A stretch of 64,000 nucleotides of DNA, taken from assembly GCF_003265705.1 (NCBI RefSeq), contig NW_020312848.1:52315274-52379273 (forward strand), in the 5' to 3' direction. The first letter of the stretch is position 1, and each line of letters begins with the position of its first letter. The position numbers were made by a program, and so were the translations under genes. Shown here one piece after another: positions 1 through 11,791 of this stretch. The notes below the pieces were generated by a model. It did not search any database. It was not told where the DNA came from and saw only the letters and a list, made by a program, of their open reading frames with translations. Source of the stretch: Callorhinus ursinus (taxonomy: Eukaryota; Chordata; Mammalia; Carnivora; Otariidae).

Positions 1-2080
1 GTTACCTGTTAGACCTGAGGGCCCACTATTTCTTATCTGTTGCCTGGTTTCAAGCATTTCATGATAGCTAATACAAAACCCCTGTCATGATTGGTTTGTG
101 TTGTATTTAAACCACCAACGTTTAGTGAAAAGTCCTTTTCCTGACCAATTCAACAGGCCAGCTAGCATATTGTATCAAAATACTTAAAATTCTTATTAAA
201 TGTGTATCTTTAAAAAAAATCTTCAATAGTATTGAGTGGTGAGTGAATGAAATATTTAGGATAATGTACTTAAAATCAGTGAGAGAAAACAGTGTTTACA
301 ATGAGTAGGATCATAAGAACTGGGTCAAAGATTAGTGTGTATGGTTGAACTATGAATTTGCATATCAACATGGGGACCAAGAACAAAAACTATAGCAAGG
401 TGTGCAAAGAAGAGAGGAGATTCAGGAGGATGAGACCAGGAAAGTGCCCAGGGGACGATGGATAACCATAGCCAAGGGCTGTCCAAATTGGTCAGAGCGA
501 GGTTGTGCTTCTATGTCTGGGCACGCCCTGAAGCCTGAGTTTGAAGCAAGGCAGTGAGTCAAACTAGAAGGAAGGCAAGAATCAGAAGAACACAGATAAT
601 GGAGATCAGTGGTTCTCAATTTCTAATACAACCTATTGTTCTCCTTCCTAACACACACACACATATACACACACATACACACAAAACTACACATACAATT
701 TTGAATTTAATTCTGGACCACGAACGGATTATGACTCTGTATAGATGTTTAGATCAACAGACACCCAAGACAGACTCTGGAATTTGGATACAGACCCAGA
801 ATTGAGACATTGTCTGAAACCTCCTGGAAAATCATAATAGGGCCGCAATCGGCAGGCACCAAGGTCCTTGATTCTGAAGTTACCCACTCTTTCACCAAGA
901 ACCTCCTTATACACTCTGGTCACTCCGTAACCAGTATTGTGGTGTGCCCCCTGCAAGGTCTAGAAGAGGTGAGGCTAAAGAGGATGAACTTGGGCGTGTA
1001 AGATAGAAAGAAGTGTGAGCCCTAATATCTAGATTATATTCTCAAGTGTTCTGATGGATACTTAAACTGGAACTATCTTTTATTTTTCCTTTTAAAAATT
1101 TTTGTTCTCTTTACACATTTCTGGCAACTTCATGGTGCAGTTCCTAAATCTCTGCATCTGAGAAAATTGTTAAAAGGCTTTTTTAAGCTGCATGTTCACA
1201 CAAGCTTACTTAGTTTACATTCCTGAGTATTTAAATAATTAAGAAGGAACCTCAAGAAGTTGTCAAATGAAAGAGATGCCTAATAATTGCTGAAATACAA
1301 ATGACTTTCTACTAGAAAGACAGAGCAATGGCAGATTTAGCCTCCAAAGCAAGATAGTCAAGAGAAAGCATTTACAAATATATTAAGTTTTGTCTAGGAT
1401 TACTTGTCAAAAAGTCACTAAAGTTAGAATTTTAAGATGGTACTTTCTTCTCTCCCCTTTATCAAATCTGTAACTGGAAAAACTATGTGGGTTGAGGATT
1501 TCATTGATTATGAACATCTACACGGCATCCAAAGGGGCCTAAGAATTCTCTACGTAGACTGTTCCATCAGAGGGGACTACCCTGGTCCATCTGCATGTTG
1601 CATCTGTACCAGGGATTCAGTGTACCACTTTTTCTCCCTGACTGGTATCACCCTCAGTGCTTTATATTTAGTTTCAGAAAGAAATAGTTTGCGGGAATTT
1701 TAGGCATGTCACTGCAGTCATAACTGGAGGTTAGTCTGTGTTCTGAGTTTAGTTTCTTTTTAGGTAGGAGACATTGCTAGTAACTATGGGCATCCCAAAT
1801 GCTGGGGACTCCTTTTTAGGAAGGGGGTTCATGTACAGGGACGGATCCAAGGAAGGGACCCTGGAAATGAGGATGTGTTGGGGAAATCTATTGTAAACAA
1901 ATGTGTTTGGAAAAATCCAACTACTCTCACTTTTAGTGACTAATCGTTTGTATTGAACACGAGTTAATTGAGTGTAGGTTGGAAATGTCGTTCGTAAATC
2001 ATTTACTGTTCCATTGTTAGCCTTTCTCTGTCAGCATGCACATCTTTATAATCTTAAACCACATACGTCTTTAGAATGCA
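1..2080. other. No recognised gene; old unique DNA
   Basis: I see no coding exon, SINE or L1 here. A short imperfect CA tract lies at 650-690. Frames up to 88 codons (such as 1437-1703) lack splice context or family signature. Confidence 0.6.
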
Positions 2081-2084
2081 GTGT

Positions 2085-2290
2085 TCTTAGGTGCAGTATT
2101 TCTTTGATGGTTATAACTCTATGAAATAGGCAGGAAAGTTGATAATATTCTTAGCTTTAAAAGATGTCTAACTGAGGCACAGAAGGATGAGGTAACTTGC
2201 CCAAAGTTACACGCATTGTAAATGGCAGACCTAGGACTTAACCTTGTCTTCTCACTCTTGCATATCTGTAGATGCACTTCTGCTCCACCA
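2085..2290 (+). repeat. MIR-like ancient SINE
   Basis: Contains the MIR core pattern ACTGAGGCACAGAAGG, then GTAACTTGCCCAAAGTTACAC and GCAGACCTAGGACTTAACC. Confidence 0.7.
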
Positions 2291-2504
2291 CCCTGAGGAA
2301 AGGTATTCTGTGATTTGTTTTTCCAGGGGCAATGATAAACTTGTGCTTTTTAGTGGTGCCCTTGGGAGCCCCAGTAGCCACACTCATGTCAGGAGTGAAT
2401 GTCACAGCTTGGGCTCCTCATGTTGGGCTTTTCTTCAAGTGGCAATTAACTGGGATGTTATGATGATCAAAACATGTTTTATTCAACTTGAGTAGATAAA
2501 TGCA

Positions 2505-2580
2505 AACCAACTCCAATGAAACGCCCAGAACAGCGTCTGGCACTTGGTAGACACATAAAAATATTTGTTGAATTGACTGT
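2505..2580 (+). repeat. L2-like 3' end
   Basis: The pattern AACAGCGTCTGGCACTTGG followed by AAATATTTGTTGAATTGA matches the common LINE-2 tail. Confidence 0.5.
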
Positions 2581-2634
2581 TCTTAGCATTACATATTTGA
2601 CTGAAACTTTTATAGGGTGAGTTTAGTCAGAAGA

Positions 2635-3460
2635 GTTTATTCATTTATTCATTAATTCAACAAATATATAGCAAGGACCATTCTGCCCTACCATTGGCAC
2701 TGCTCTAGGCCCTAGGGACTAGGGGGTGAGAGAACAAGGTCCCTGCTTTCATGAAGCTTATAGTCTAGTATGGAGAGATGGATATTTAATAAATAAGAAA
2801 ATGTCATGTATGATGAGTGATACAGAGAAAATTTAAACAAATAAGGTGATCAAATGGCCAAGCTGTGGTGTGGGCAGGCATTTTAGAAAATCCTTCTCTG
2901 CGGAGGTAATATGGATGCGAATAATACACAGGTACCTGCTGGGCAAAGATTCAGGTGATGAGCTTTCTGGGAGAGGACTCTTGGAAGTTAATAAGCTAGG
3001 CGTGTCTGAGGAACCAAACAGAGGGCCAGCGAAGTTGGAGTGTCGGCATCGAGAGCACAAGGAGAATATGATGAGGATGAAAAGACAGTCTTAGGGACCA
3101 TGAGAGAATTTGAAATTTATTGTAATTATACTCAGAAATTGCAGGAGGATTTGAAGCAGGGTAGTCATAAAATCTGATTTATATTTTAGATGAGTCAGAC
3201 TCTTGTGTAATGAGTGGGCTGTAGGGAGCAAGGGAAGAAGCAGGGTCCAGGTGAGAGATATTGATGGGGGAGGTAGAGAGGGTGTCAGTGGAGGTGTTGA
3301 GAAGTGGTTGGGTTTGACATGTATATCCTGAGGTAGGACTTGACTGATCTGATGGGCGGAGGAAAAGGCAGGGAAAGACACCGATCCAGGATGATTCTAG
3401 GATTTAACCTTGAGCCACAGGTGAATGGTAGTGCCAGTTTCTGGGGAACAAGACTGGAGT
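2635..3460 (+). repeat. Ancient interspersed repeat, family not assigned
   Basis: Begins TTCATTAATTCAACAAATAT and continues CCATTGGCACTGCTCTAGGC and CCTGCTTTCATGAAGCTTAT, a widely dispersed mammalian pattern. The following purine-rich text (GTGGAGGTGTTGAGAAGTGG, CAGGATGATTCTAGG) also recurs in diverged form elsewhere in mammals. It is heavily mutated, with no intact coding. Confidence 0.5.
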
Positions 3461-3479
3461 TGTGTGGGCGAGGATGGAG

Positions 3480-4950
3480 AATCAAAAATTGCTTCCCAAG
3501 AGCACCTCTGCTACCAAGAAAACTCTGTTTGTAAAGGGAAAAGATGAGAGAGAGGAATGGATGGAACCAGGATGCAAGAAGTTTGGGCGTTCTTCGATTA
3601 CTCCCTGCTTGTGGTATTAGGTCCGGGAGAGTATATTCATAACTCTTTTTTCCTATTTCCTCACTTAATGAATAGCAAGATTAAATACTTAAAAATGCGT
3701 GTGCACAGTAACCTCCCCCAAAGTGTTTTGAGCTCCTTGGATTTCAGTGTTATACAAGTGTAAATGGTTCCCCGAAAGGTCAGGCAGTTTATCTCCTTGA
3801 GAGTGATTTATGTTAGCAGCTCTGGTTGTTTATCTCTTCTGCAGCTCTGCTGCCAAGAATAGAAAGAAAATCCTGAGACATCTTATTCTTCATTAGGCAG
3901 CAGGGAAAGTGGTTTAAAGCTGCTGTCCAAGTTATTAATTAACCACTTAACTCAGTTCTATAATAAAATATAAGGAATTCTTTCTTCCCATCTTAAAGGA
4001 ATATTGAAGAAAACAAGCAAAATATGTAAACTAAACAGTGTGAGTAGTAGAGGTTACTGAAAAATAGCACTTGTCTCCTCCCTGTGCTTTAGTCTCCACA
4101 AAAATAATTCAGGGCTTTGAGCATCCATTATTATTTGGTTATAATTTAATCAACTTTTTCATTCACTGGGTAAAATAAGCTGTCACCAGGAGATGATACT
4201 TGGGTACTAGCAAATGACTTCTCTGATTTCACCAAGGACTCTAGATGGTCTTTAGATTGGCACTAATAATAGGAGTAATGAGTGAAGTTAGCCAGAATGG
4301 TTATCTACCATACACTGATGTGATTTTTTTTTCTCTTCACATATTTAACACTCAAAGATTGCTGAGCATTTTTAAAACCCTAAACTTGTGAGACTTTTAA
4401 CAGCTGAGAATTTGAGGTACTGCAAGAATGGAGGGCTTATCTAATGGTATGCCGGAATTAGACTCTGAAGAATCTAAGTCTATAGCGGATGAAAGGGTGG
4501 AAATGTATTTCCAATGACTAGTGCCTCCACCTTCCTTGTCTGCCTTATTTCCCACCCAGAGAGACCAGGGCCTTACTGTGTACACTTCCTAGAGCTCTGG
4601 TTTCAGAAGAAAAGGTTGTTAGTAACAAATTCATGGTTGAATCAGATTGGTGACAATTTAAAACGTATTCCTCCAGAGGGGATTTGAATTTTTAAGACTA
4701 TTCAGAGAAATGCTTCACTGAAGGGGGAAGAAGTTAGTCCCTGATAGTGGACTCTTAGTCACGTGGCCTCTGGTTGGACAGGCGTTTGAGGCCAGGAGCA
4801 TCTTCCTGTTTTTCTCAAGTCATAACAAATCAAAGATTGCCTGCTTTATCACTGTGAAGACTGTCCAGATGGGGCTTCCTTCGATTCTCTGAAGCCCATG
4901 AGACAACAGAGACCAAAATATCCATCCCACCACTTGTAGGGTGGTTTTCT
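3480..4950. other. No recognised gene or repeat
   Basis: AT-rich unique DNA up to the L1 target site. The stretch at about 3830-4010 (GCAGCTCTGCTGCC, AGTTATTAATTAACCACTTA) is less repeat-like, but I cannot assign a function. Confidence 0.5.
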
Positions 4951-4951
4951 T

Positions 4952-4973
4952 TAAAATAAAAAGAGTATTCTCA
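4952..4973 (+). repeat. Left 22-bp target-site duplication of the twin-primed L1
   Basis: Identical over 22 bp to 7583-7604; the core reads AAAAAGAGTATTCTCA. It defines the exact left edge of the L1. Confidence 0.9.
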
Positions 4974-6130
4974 ACCATTTTGAGTCTATTTTTGTGTGTG
5001 GTGTAAGGAAATCGTCCAGTTTCATTCTTCTGCCTGTGGCTGTCCAATTTTCCCAACACTATTTGTTGAAGAGACTGTCTTTTTTTCCATTGGACATTCT
5101 TTCCTGCTTTGTCGAAGATTAGTTGACCATAGAGTTGAGGGTCCATTTCTGGGCTCTCTATTCTGTTCCATTGATCTATGTGTCTGTTTTTGTGCCAGTA
5201 CCATACTGTCTTGATGATGACAGCTTTGTAATAGAGCTTGAAGTCCGGAATTGTAATGCCGCCAGCTTTGCTTTTCTTTTTCAACATTCCTCTGGCTATT
5301 CGGGGTCTTTTCTGGTTCCATACAAATATTAGGATTATTCCATTTCTTTGAAAAAAGTGGATGGTATTTTGATGGGGATTGCACTGAATGTGTAGATTGC
5401 TCTAGGTAGCACTGACATCTTCACAATATTTGTTCTTCCAATCCATGAGCATGGAACGTTTTTCCATTTCTTTCTATCTTCCTCAATTTCTTTCATGAGT
5501 ATTTTATAGTTTTCTGAGTACAGATTCTTTGCCTCTTTGGTTAGATTTATTCCTAGGTGTCTTATGATTTTGGGTGCAATTGTAAGTGGGATCGACTCCT
5601 TAATTTCTCTTTCTTCTGTCTTGTTGTTGGTGTATAGGAATGCCACTGATTTCTGTGCATTGATTTTATATCCTGCTACTTTACTGAATTCCTTTATGAG
5701 TTCTAGCAGTTTTGGGGTGGGGTCTTTTGGGTTTTCCACATAAAGTATCATATCATCTGCAAAGAGTGAGAGTTTGACTTCTTCCTTGCCGATTTGGATG
5801 CCTTTGATTTCTTTTTGTTGTCTGATTGCTGTGGCTAGGATTTCTAATACTATGTTGAATAGCAGTGGTGATAGTGGACATCCCTGCCGTGTTCCTGACC
5901 TTAGGGGGAAAGCTCTCAGTTTTCCCCCATTGAGAATGATATTCACTGTGAGTTTTTCATAGATGGCTTTTATGATATTGAGGTATGTACCCTCTATCCC
6001 TATACTCCAAAGAGTTTTGATCAAGAAAGGATGCTGTACTTTGTCAAATGCTTTTTCTGCATCTATTGAGAGGATCATAGGGTTCTTTTTCTTTCTTTTA
6101 TTAATGTATTGTATCACATTGATTGATTCA
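4974..6130 (-). mobile_element. L1 retrotransposon, inverted 5' part (ORF2 reverse transcriptase)
   Basis: Read on the minus strand this is L1 ORF2 from the reverse-transcriptase core ([27 protein letters not shown], and the LFADDMILY catalytic motif near 5740-5770) towards the C-terminal part. It is open to about 5335 and then frameshifted. It starts immediately after the left target-site duplication. It is the inverted half of one insertion whose sense half lies at 6131-7582. An apparent 362-codon minus frame that continues to 6423 runs across the inversion junction and is not a protein. Confidence 0.93.
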
Positions 6131-6939
6131 CCACACACAAAAATAGACTCAAAATGGTTGAAAGACCTAAATGTGAGACGGGAGTCCATCAAAATCCTAA
6201 AGGAGAACACAGGCAGCAACCTCTTCGACCTCAGCTGCAGCAACTTCTTCCTAGAAACATCACCAAAGGCAAGGAAAGCAAGGGCAAAAATGAACTCTTG
6301 GGACTTCATCAAGATAAAAAGCTTTTGCACAGCAAAGGTAACAGTCAACAAAACCAAAAGACAACCGACAGAATGGGAGAAGATATTTGCAAATGACATA
6401 TCAGATAAAGGGCTAGTATCCAAAATCTATAAAGAACTTATCAAACTCAACACCCAAAGAACAAATGATCCAATCCAGAAATGGGCAGAAGACATGAACA
6501 GACATTTCTGCAAAGAAGACATCCAAATGGCCAACAGACACATGAGAAAGTGCTCAGCATCGCTCGGCATCAGGGAAATCCAAATCAAAACCTCAATGAG
6601 ACATCACCTCACACCAGTCAGAATGGCTAAAATTAACAAGTCAGGAAACGACAGATGTTGGCGGGGATGCGGAGAAAGGGGAACCCTCCTACACTGTTGG
6701 TGGAAATGCAAGCTGCTGCAGCCACTCTGGAAAACAGTTTGGAGGTTCTTCAAAAAGTTGAAAATAGAGCTACCATACGATCCAGCAATTGCACTACTGG
6801 GTATTTACCCCAAAGATACAAATGTCGTGACCCGAAGGGGTACGTGCACCCCAATGTTTGTAGCAGCAATGTCCACAACAGCCAAACTGTGGAAAGAGCC
6901 AAGATGTCCATCGACAGATGAATGGATAAAGAAGATGTG

Positions 6940-6990
<51 letters not shown>

Positions 6991-7582
6991 GGAATATTAT
7001 GCAGCCATCAAAAGGAATGAAATCTTGCCATTTGCAATGACATGGATGGAACTGGAGAGTGTTATGCTGAGCGAAATAAGTCAATCAGAGAAAGACATGT
7101 ATCATATGAACTCACTGATATGAGGAATTCTTAATCTCAGGAAATGAACTGAGGGTTGCTGGAGTGGTAGGGGGTGGGAGGGATGGGCGGCTGGGTGATA
7201 GATATTGGGGAGGGTATGTGCTATGGTGAGTGCTGTGAATTGTGCAAGACTGTTGAATCAGATCTGTACCTCTGAAACAAATAATACATTATATGTTTAA
7301 AAAAAAAAGAAGAAGAAGATAGCAGGAGGGGAAGAATGAAGAGGGGGAAATTGGAGAGGGAGATGAACCATGAGAGACAATGGACTCTGAAAAACAAACT
7401 GAGGGTTCTAGAAGGGAGGGGGTGGGAGGATGGGTTAGCCTGGTGATGGATATTAAAGAGGGTACGTTCGGCATGGAGCACTGGGTATTATAGGCAAATA
7501 ATGAATCATGGAACACTACATCAAAAACTAATGATGTAATGTATGGTGATTAACATAACATAAAAAAATGAAAAAAATAAAA
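6131..7582 (+). mobile_element. L1 retrotransposon, sense 3' part with ORF2 C-terminus and 3' UTR
   Basis: Sense-strand ORF2 C-terminal region ([56 protein letters not shown]), then the carnivore L1 3' UTR (GAGGGTTGCTGGAGTGG; CATGGAGCACTGGGT; AATGAATCATGGAACACTAC) and an A-rich tail. With the inverted segment at 4974-6130 it forms one twin-primed insertion. A CA run at 6942-6988 sits just before the ATGGAATATTATGCAGCC motif. Confidence 0.93.
6942..6988 (+). repeat. (CA)n microsatellite inside L1
   Basis: About 23 CA units within the L1 3' region. It generates spurious long CVCVC and HTHTH frames on both strands. Confidence 0.98.
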
Positions 7583-7604
7583 TAAAATAAAAAGAGTATT
7601 CTCA
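7583..7604 (+). repeat. Right 22-bp target-site duplication of the twin-primed L1
   Basis: Second copy of the duplicated target, directly after the A-rich L1 tail. The identical arms suggest a fairly recent insertion. Confidence 0.9.
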
Positions 7605-7784
7605 CTCATGCGCTCTTTATTAAATATTATTTACATACATGTATTTGAGAAAAGGAGCAAAATTTTTCTTAAATTCTCCTTTCTGCCACGCTTCCTCCTT
7701 TCTGCTGGTACATAAACAAGAGATAGCTGGTTAAATTAAAACCATTAACTGGTTGAATGTAAATGAATGAGAGCTTACTTTAGT

Positions 7785-7975
7785 ATAGTGGTTCTCAAAG
7801 TTGATTATGCAGTGGGCATCGGAATCACATGAAGGGCTTGTTAAAACACAGATTGCTTGATCCCTCCATGGAGTTTCTGATTCAGTAGGTCTAGAGTGGG
7901 GACTGAGAATTTGCATTGCTAACAAGTTCCTAGGTGATACTGATGCTGCCGATCTGAGGACCACACTCTGAGCTC
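7785..7975 (+). mobile_element. MER5A-like hAT DNA transposon relic
   Basis: Begins TAGTGGTTCTCAAAG and contains GGGCTTGTTAAAACACAGAT, GAGTTTCTGATTCAGTAGG, GAGAATTTGCATTGCTAAC and a terminal GACCACACTCTGAG, in the order of the MER5A consensus as I know it. Confidence 0.8.
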
Positions 7976-8439
7976 TTCTGAACTAACCTTTACTCTCATC
8001 TGACTCCCCTTAAGTCTATATTGGAATAATGAAGAGTGGACATAACAGTGACCAGTACTTTCCACTTCGAACCATAGGAACTTAAGCCTTAAACCTTTAT
8101 CGCTACATTACTCTCCCCCTGAATTTTATCAAGAACATCTATTTCACATGACTTACTTTTTAAGGATTAAAAATTGTCTACACTTAGACAACTCCTCCAA
8201 CTTGTAATAACAGTTCTGGAGATTTCTCTCAGTTCAACCAGATGCATCTCTGTCTTCCCATGGACTCAGTGTCCCTAATATGTTGGAAATTAGTGCTATC
8301 TACCATTTGGTTTAAAAATCAAGCCACAAACAGAGGGGGTCTTTACTGGGTTGATAAAGATCAAATTACCTAGTGGTCTGATTTCCTTCAGCTGTGCTGA
8401 GGTAGAATGGAGTTCTTCAGGCGCTATTTCAAATGTCAC
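7976..8439. other. No recognised gene or repeat
   Basis: Unique DNA between the MER5A-like relic and the L2 tail; no open frame of note. Confidence 0.5.
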
Positions 8440-8675
8440 CTTTTCATGAAACACTTCCCCTCTCAAGCAAGAGTGAGCTGCCCTTGCATGGTCTACACCA
8501 CACTTAGTTCACATGCTGTTGTTTATTACAGGGAATTACAATATATTGTAACACAAGTCTTTTACCCTCAGTAGACTGTGAGCTGTTCAAGAAGGACCAA
8601 CTTTTTGTATAGCTTCAGTGCCAATTATAATGCCAAGCATGTAATAGACACTAAATAAATGTTGCTAAATTAATG
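8440..8675 (+). repeat. LINE-2 3' end
   Basis: The order CACCTTTTCATGAAACACTTCC, ACTTAGTTCACATGCTG, TAGACTGTGAGCTGTTCAAG and the tail AGACACTAAATAAATGTTGCT matches the L2 3' terminus. Confidence 0.8.
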
Positions 8676-8680
8676 AAAAA

Positions 8681-8894
8681 AATTTTTTAAAGATTTTATT
8701 TATTTGAGAAAGAGCACAAGTGGGGAGGGGGGCAAGGGGAAGGAGAAACGGGAAGGGGGAGGGGCAGAGGGAGGAGGAGAAGCAGAATCCCAACTGAGCA
8801 GGATGCCTAACGCGGGCTGGATCCCAGCACCCTGGGATCATGACCTGAGCTGAAGGCAGACATTTACCTGACAAAAGAGCCACCCAGGTGCCCC
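8681..8894 (-). mobile_element. SINEC (CAN SINE), minus strand
   Basis: T-rich tail at the left (AAAGATTTTATTTATTTGAG) and the reverse-complement tRNA-Lys head at the right (GAGCCACCCAGGTGCCCC). Short flanking AATGAA copies at 8672 and 8895 may be the remaining target-site duplication. Confidence 0.95.
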
Positions 8895-9104
8895 AATGAA
8901 TGACATTTTAAAAATGTTGTTGTGGAACAAACATTGATAAATAGCCAGAAGAGGATAATCTCATTTTATCAATAATGGTTCACCATTTTCCTTTTGGAAT
9001 AAATGATAAATTTGATGATAACAGATATAATTTATTAATCTTGTGGCTGTTGTGAAGTATAAAGAACATTTGTTGAATGAACTGGTTTTGACTATTAAAA
9101 AGGT

Positions 9105-9390
9105 GACTTTTATTATAAAACTAACATATATCTATTGCAAGAAATCTGGAAAACACAGAAAAGAAGGTATCTTCAAAGTCGTCCTTCAGTTTACATCCAA
9201 ATAACAAAAGTGTATACAGTTAAAACAAAGTTCCCTTTTTTGCTGTCATGTCCATTCTCCTCTCCTAAGAGATAACCGTGTTAACAAATTCGTTTACCAC
9301 TTTCACATAGATGAGATACTATTTAATATATTGTCCTTTTCATTTAATATTCTATATTCTGATTACTCTGGGTACCCTTATCATAAATTT
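9105..9390 (-). mobile_element. Ancient L1 ORF2/3' fragment, antisense (part 1)
   Basis: Matches the common antisense old-L1 text (CTTTTATTATAAAACTAACATAT, GAAAACACAGAAAAG, AGAGATAACCGTGTTAAC). It is co-linear with 9990-12060 and 13380-14330, all apparently one disrupted element. Confidence 0.65.
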
Positions 9391-9429
9391 ACTTTGTATT
9401 CATCTGCTTCTTGTCATGTTTTTGGATAG

Positions 9430-9985
9430 TTTGGCTTTATAAGGGAAGGAAACCAACAGGCTAGGGAATGTTTCCATTTTCCCAGATCGACTTCCTCCTC
9501 ACATCCAGGGTGTTAGACCTGGAGCCATCTGCTCCCATCCAAGAAGTAATAAACTTACCTCCTCCAAATAGGGAAACATTCCCGGCTTGTAAGCTCACAC
9601 ATGCTTGTCTTATCCTTCCCCTGGCGACATTTATTTATATTCCAAAGGGTAAGAGCCTAGCATCCTTTCCCTTTTGTTCCTAGGGAGAATTTGTTTGTAT
9701 TTGGGAACAGAGGTCTCTCTACCTCTCAGGGGAGAAGCCAGGAAGAAGCTCTTCCTCTTCTGTGTAAACTCCCAGGTTCATGTTTATGGGGTTCCCCACC
9801 TGGAGTACAGACCCTTCTAGAAGGGGGGGCGACACCTACCCAGCTCTCATTCTCTCATCCCAGAAAGGGGAAGACTTGGGACAAAGGGGAAATACTAGTT
9901 ATTGTGAGTAATAATCTGGCCCTGCCCAGAAATTTTGTGACTACTTTTAAAGATACTATGAATAAATACAGATGTTAAAAACATC
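9430..9985. mobile_element. Unidentified insert within the ancient L1, possibly LTR-derived
   Basis: This block separates two co-linear parts of the antisense L1. Its base composition is richer in G+C than its surroundings, and it contains AGTAATAAACTTACC (a poly(A)-signal-like word). No terminal duplication was identified, so the class is inference. Confidence 0.3.
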
Positions 9986-10579
9986 ATTTATTTCATAGAA
10001 TAGCTATACCTGAGTTATTTAACATTTTTTCCTTTTGAAAGCATTCAGGTTGTCTACATTTTCTGCAGTCACAAATGAGGCTTCATTAAACAGGTTTCTG
10101 TAAGTCTGATTCCTAGGAGTGAAAACGTTCAGTTAAATGACATGTGCCTTTAAAATTTTGTCAATACTAAATGGCCCTCCAAAAAGGCAACACTGATTAT
10201 ACTTCCATCAGCTGTGTATATTACCACTTAAAATACTTTTTTTTGCTAATCTGATAAAAATCACACTACCTTGTTTTTATCTGCATTTCACTCTTTACTG
10301 GTTGGGTTAAAAATCTTTTCATACATTTATTGTTCATATATATTTCTTTTTCTGTTCATTGCTTGCTTTGATGTTTTGTTCGTATTTCTACTGTGTTGCT
10401 TTTCTTAGTGATCATGTTCTTCCAATCCCTTCTGATCATTTTCTAAGCATTCGTTTCTGTGTATTTAGTTGTTTTCTGCTTAAGCCAGGTAAATAATTTC
10501 TGTTATGCTCAGTTAAATCCTGATTAGTATACTTTGCAGTGCTTCCTTAAAGTTATATATTCATTCTCTTATATTTTCT

Positions 10580-10672
10580 CTCTTTTTAAAAAATATGTTA
10601 TTTTTTTAAGTAATCTCTCCACCTGACGTGGGGCTTGGACTCACAAACCTGAGATCAAGAGTGGCGTGCTCT
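10580..10672 (-). mobile_element. Short SINEC variant, minus strand, truncated head
   Basis: TTTTTTTAAGTAATCTCTCC, then GACGTGGGGCTTGGACTCAC and GAGATCAAGAGTGGC, is the tRNA-like body of an older CAN SINE, lacking the last head bases. Exact 13-bp TCTTATATTTTCT copies flank it (10567-10579 and 10673-10685). Confidence 0.85.
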
Positions 10673-10685
10673 TCTTATATTTTCT

Positions 10686-10732
10686 TGTAATACTTTGTGG
10701 TTTTTGTAATACTTTGTAATACTTTGTGGTTT
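10686..10732 (+). repeat. Short tandem duplication (GTAATACTTTG units)
   Basis: GTAATACTTTG occurs three times, twice followed by TGGTTTTT, next to the right target copy of the SINE. Confidence 0.8.
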
Positions 10733-11209
10733 TTCATTTAACTTGGAACCACATCAGGAATTTATTTTTGGTTTTAGTATTGGATAAAGATACAACAGAT
10801 AGTTATTAGTTCCAACAAAATTCTTTGAATAGTCCATTCTTCCCCATGAATCTCGACTCTTACATTTTTCTTAGATCAAATCCCACATTTACAGATACAG
10901 GAGACTGTTTAGGCTCTTTGTTCAATTCTCTATTATTTGAAATATTTGTCTGTTATTTTAATGAATATTACATTGTTTTTATTACTGAAGTTCTCCAAAG
11001 TATGCTTTGAGATGATCAAGCTGGATCAAGTTCCCCATCATAATCCTAAGTTTTCATCATTTCTGTAGGTAGTTTTTTTAACATTTACATTTGTATTTGA
11101 ATTTAAGAATTATCCTTTTCATGCTCCGTAAAAATTTGGGGGGGGGGATTTTATTTAGAACTGCATCAAAATTATTGATTAATTTGAAAAGAACTGATGT
11201 ATTTTTATT

Positions 11210-11414
11210 TTTTGTTTACTTTATTTTTTTAAGATTTTATTTATTTATTTGACAGAGAGAGAGAGCACAAGTAGGCAGAGTGGCAGGCAGAGGTAGAGAG
11301 AGAAGCAGACTCCCTGCTGAGCAGGGAGCCCGACGTGGGGTTTGATCCCAGGACCCTGGGATCATGACCGCAGCCGAAGGCAGCCGTTTAACTGATGAGC
11401 CACCCAGGCGCCCT
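11210..11414 (-). mobile_element. SINEC, minus strand
   Basis: AAGATTTTATTTATTTATTT at the left and CCACCCAGGCGCCCT at the right. Imperfect 14-bp target copies (GATGTATTTTTATT and GACATATTTTTATT) flank it. Confidence 0.95.
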
Positions 11415-11572
11415 GACATATTTTTATTAATAACAATTTTACTTTACATAAATTAACTCATTTAATTCTCAAAAAACCTAATTGAGTAGATAGTATTTTC
11501 ATTTCCATCTTACAAGTAAGAGAAATAAGATGCAGAGAGGTTATTTACCCTGCTTATAAAACTAGAAAAATA

Positions 11573-11791
11573 GGGCGCCTGGGTGGCTCAGTTGGTTGGG
11601 CGACTGCCTTCGGCTCGGGTCATGATCCTGGAGTCCCGGGATCGAGTCCCACATCGGGCTCCCTGCTCAGCAGGGCGTCTGCTTCTCCCTCTGACCCTCT
11701 TCCCTCTCGTGCTCTCTGTCTCTCATTCTTTCTCTCTCAAAAAATAAATAAATAAAATCTTAAAAAAAATAAATAAAAGTTTAAAAAAAAA
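11573..11791 (+). mobile_element. SINEC, plus strand
   Basis: Head GGGCGCCTGGGTGGCTCAGT, body with CATGATCCTGGAGTCCCGGG, CT-rich stretch and an AAATAAATAAATAAAATCTT tail. CTAGAAAAATAG and TTAGAAAAATAG flank it. Confidence 0.96.

Noticed and set aside
4820..4950. Continuation of the L1 ORF2 frame leftwards
   Set aside because: The frame reads past the target-site duplication at 4952-4973 into flanking DNA by chance.
5335..6423. 362-codon minus-strand frame
   Set aside because: Real L1 ORF2 only up to about 6130. The remainder is the antisense of the sense half.
6750..7084. CVCVC-rich minus-strand frames
   Set aside because: Antisense of the L1 CA repeat.
5963..7123. 386-codon plus-strand frame
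   Set aside because: It runs from antisense L1 text across the inversion joint at about 6130 into sense ORF2 and through the CA repeat. It is a chimera created by twin priming, not a gene.
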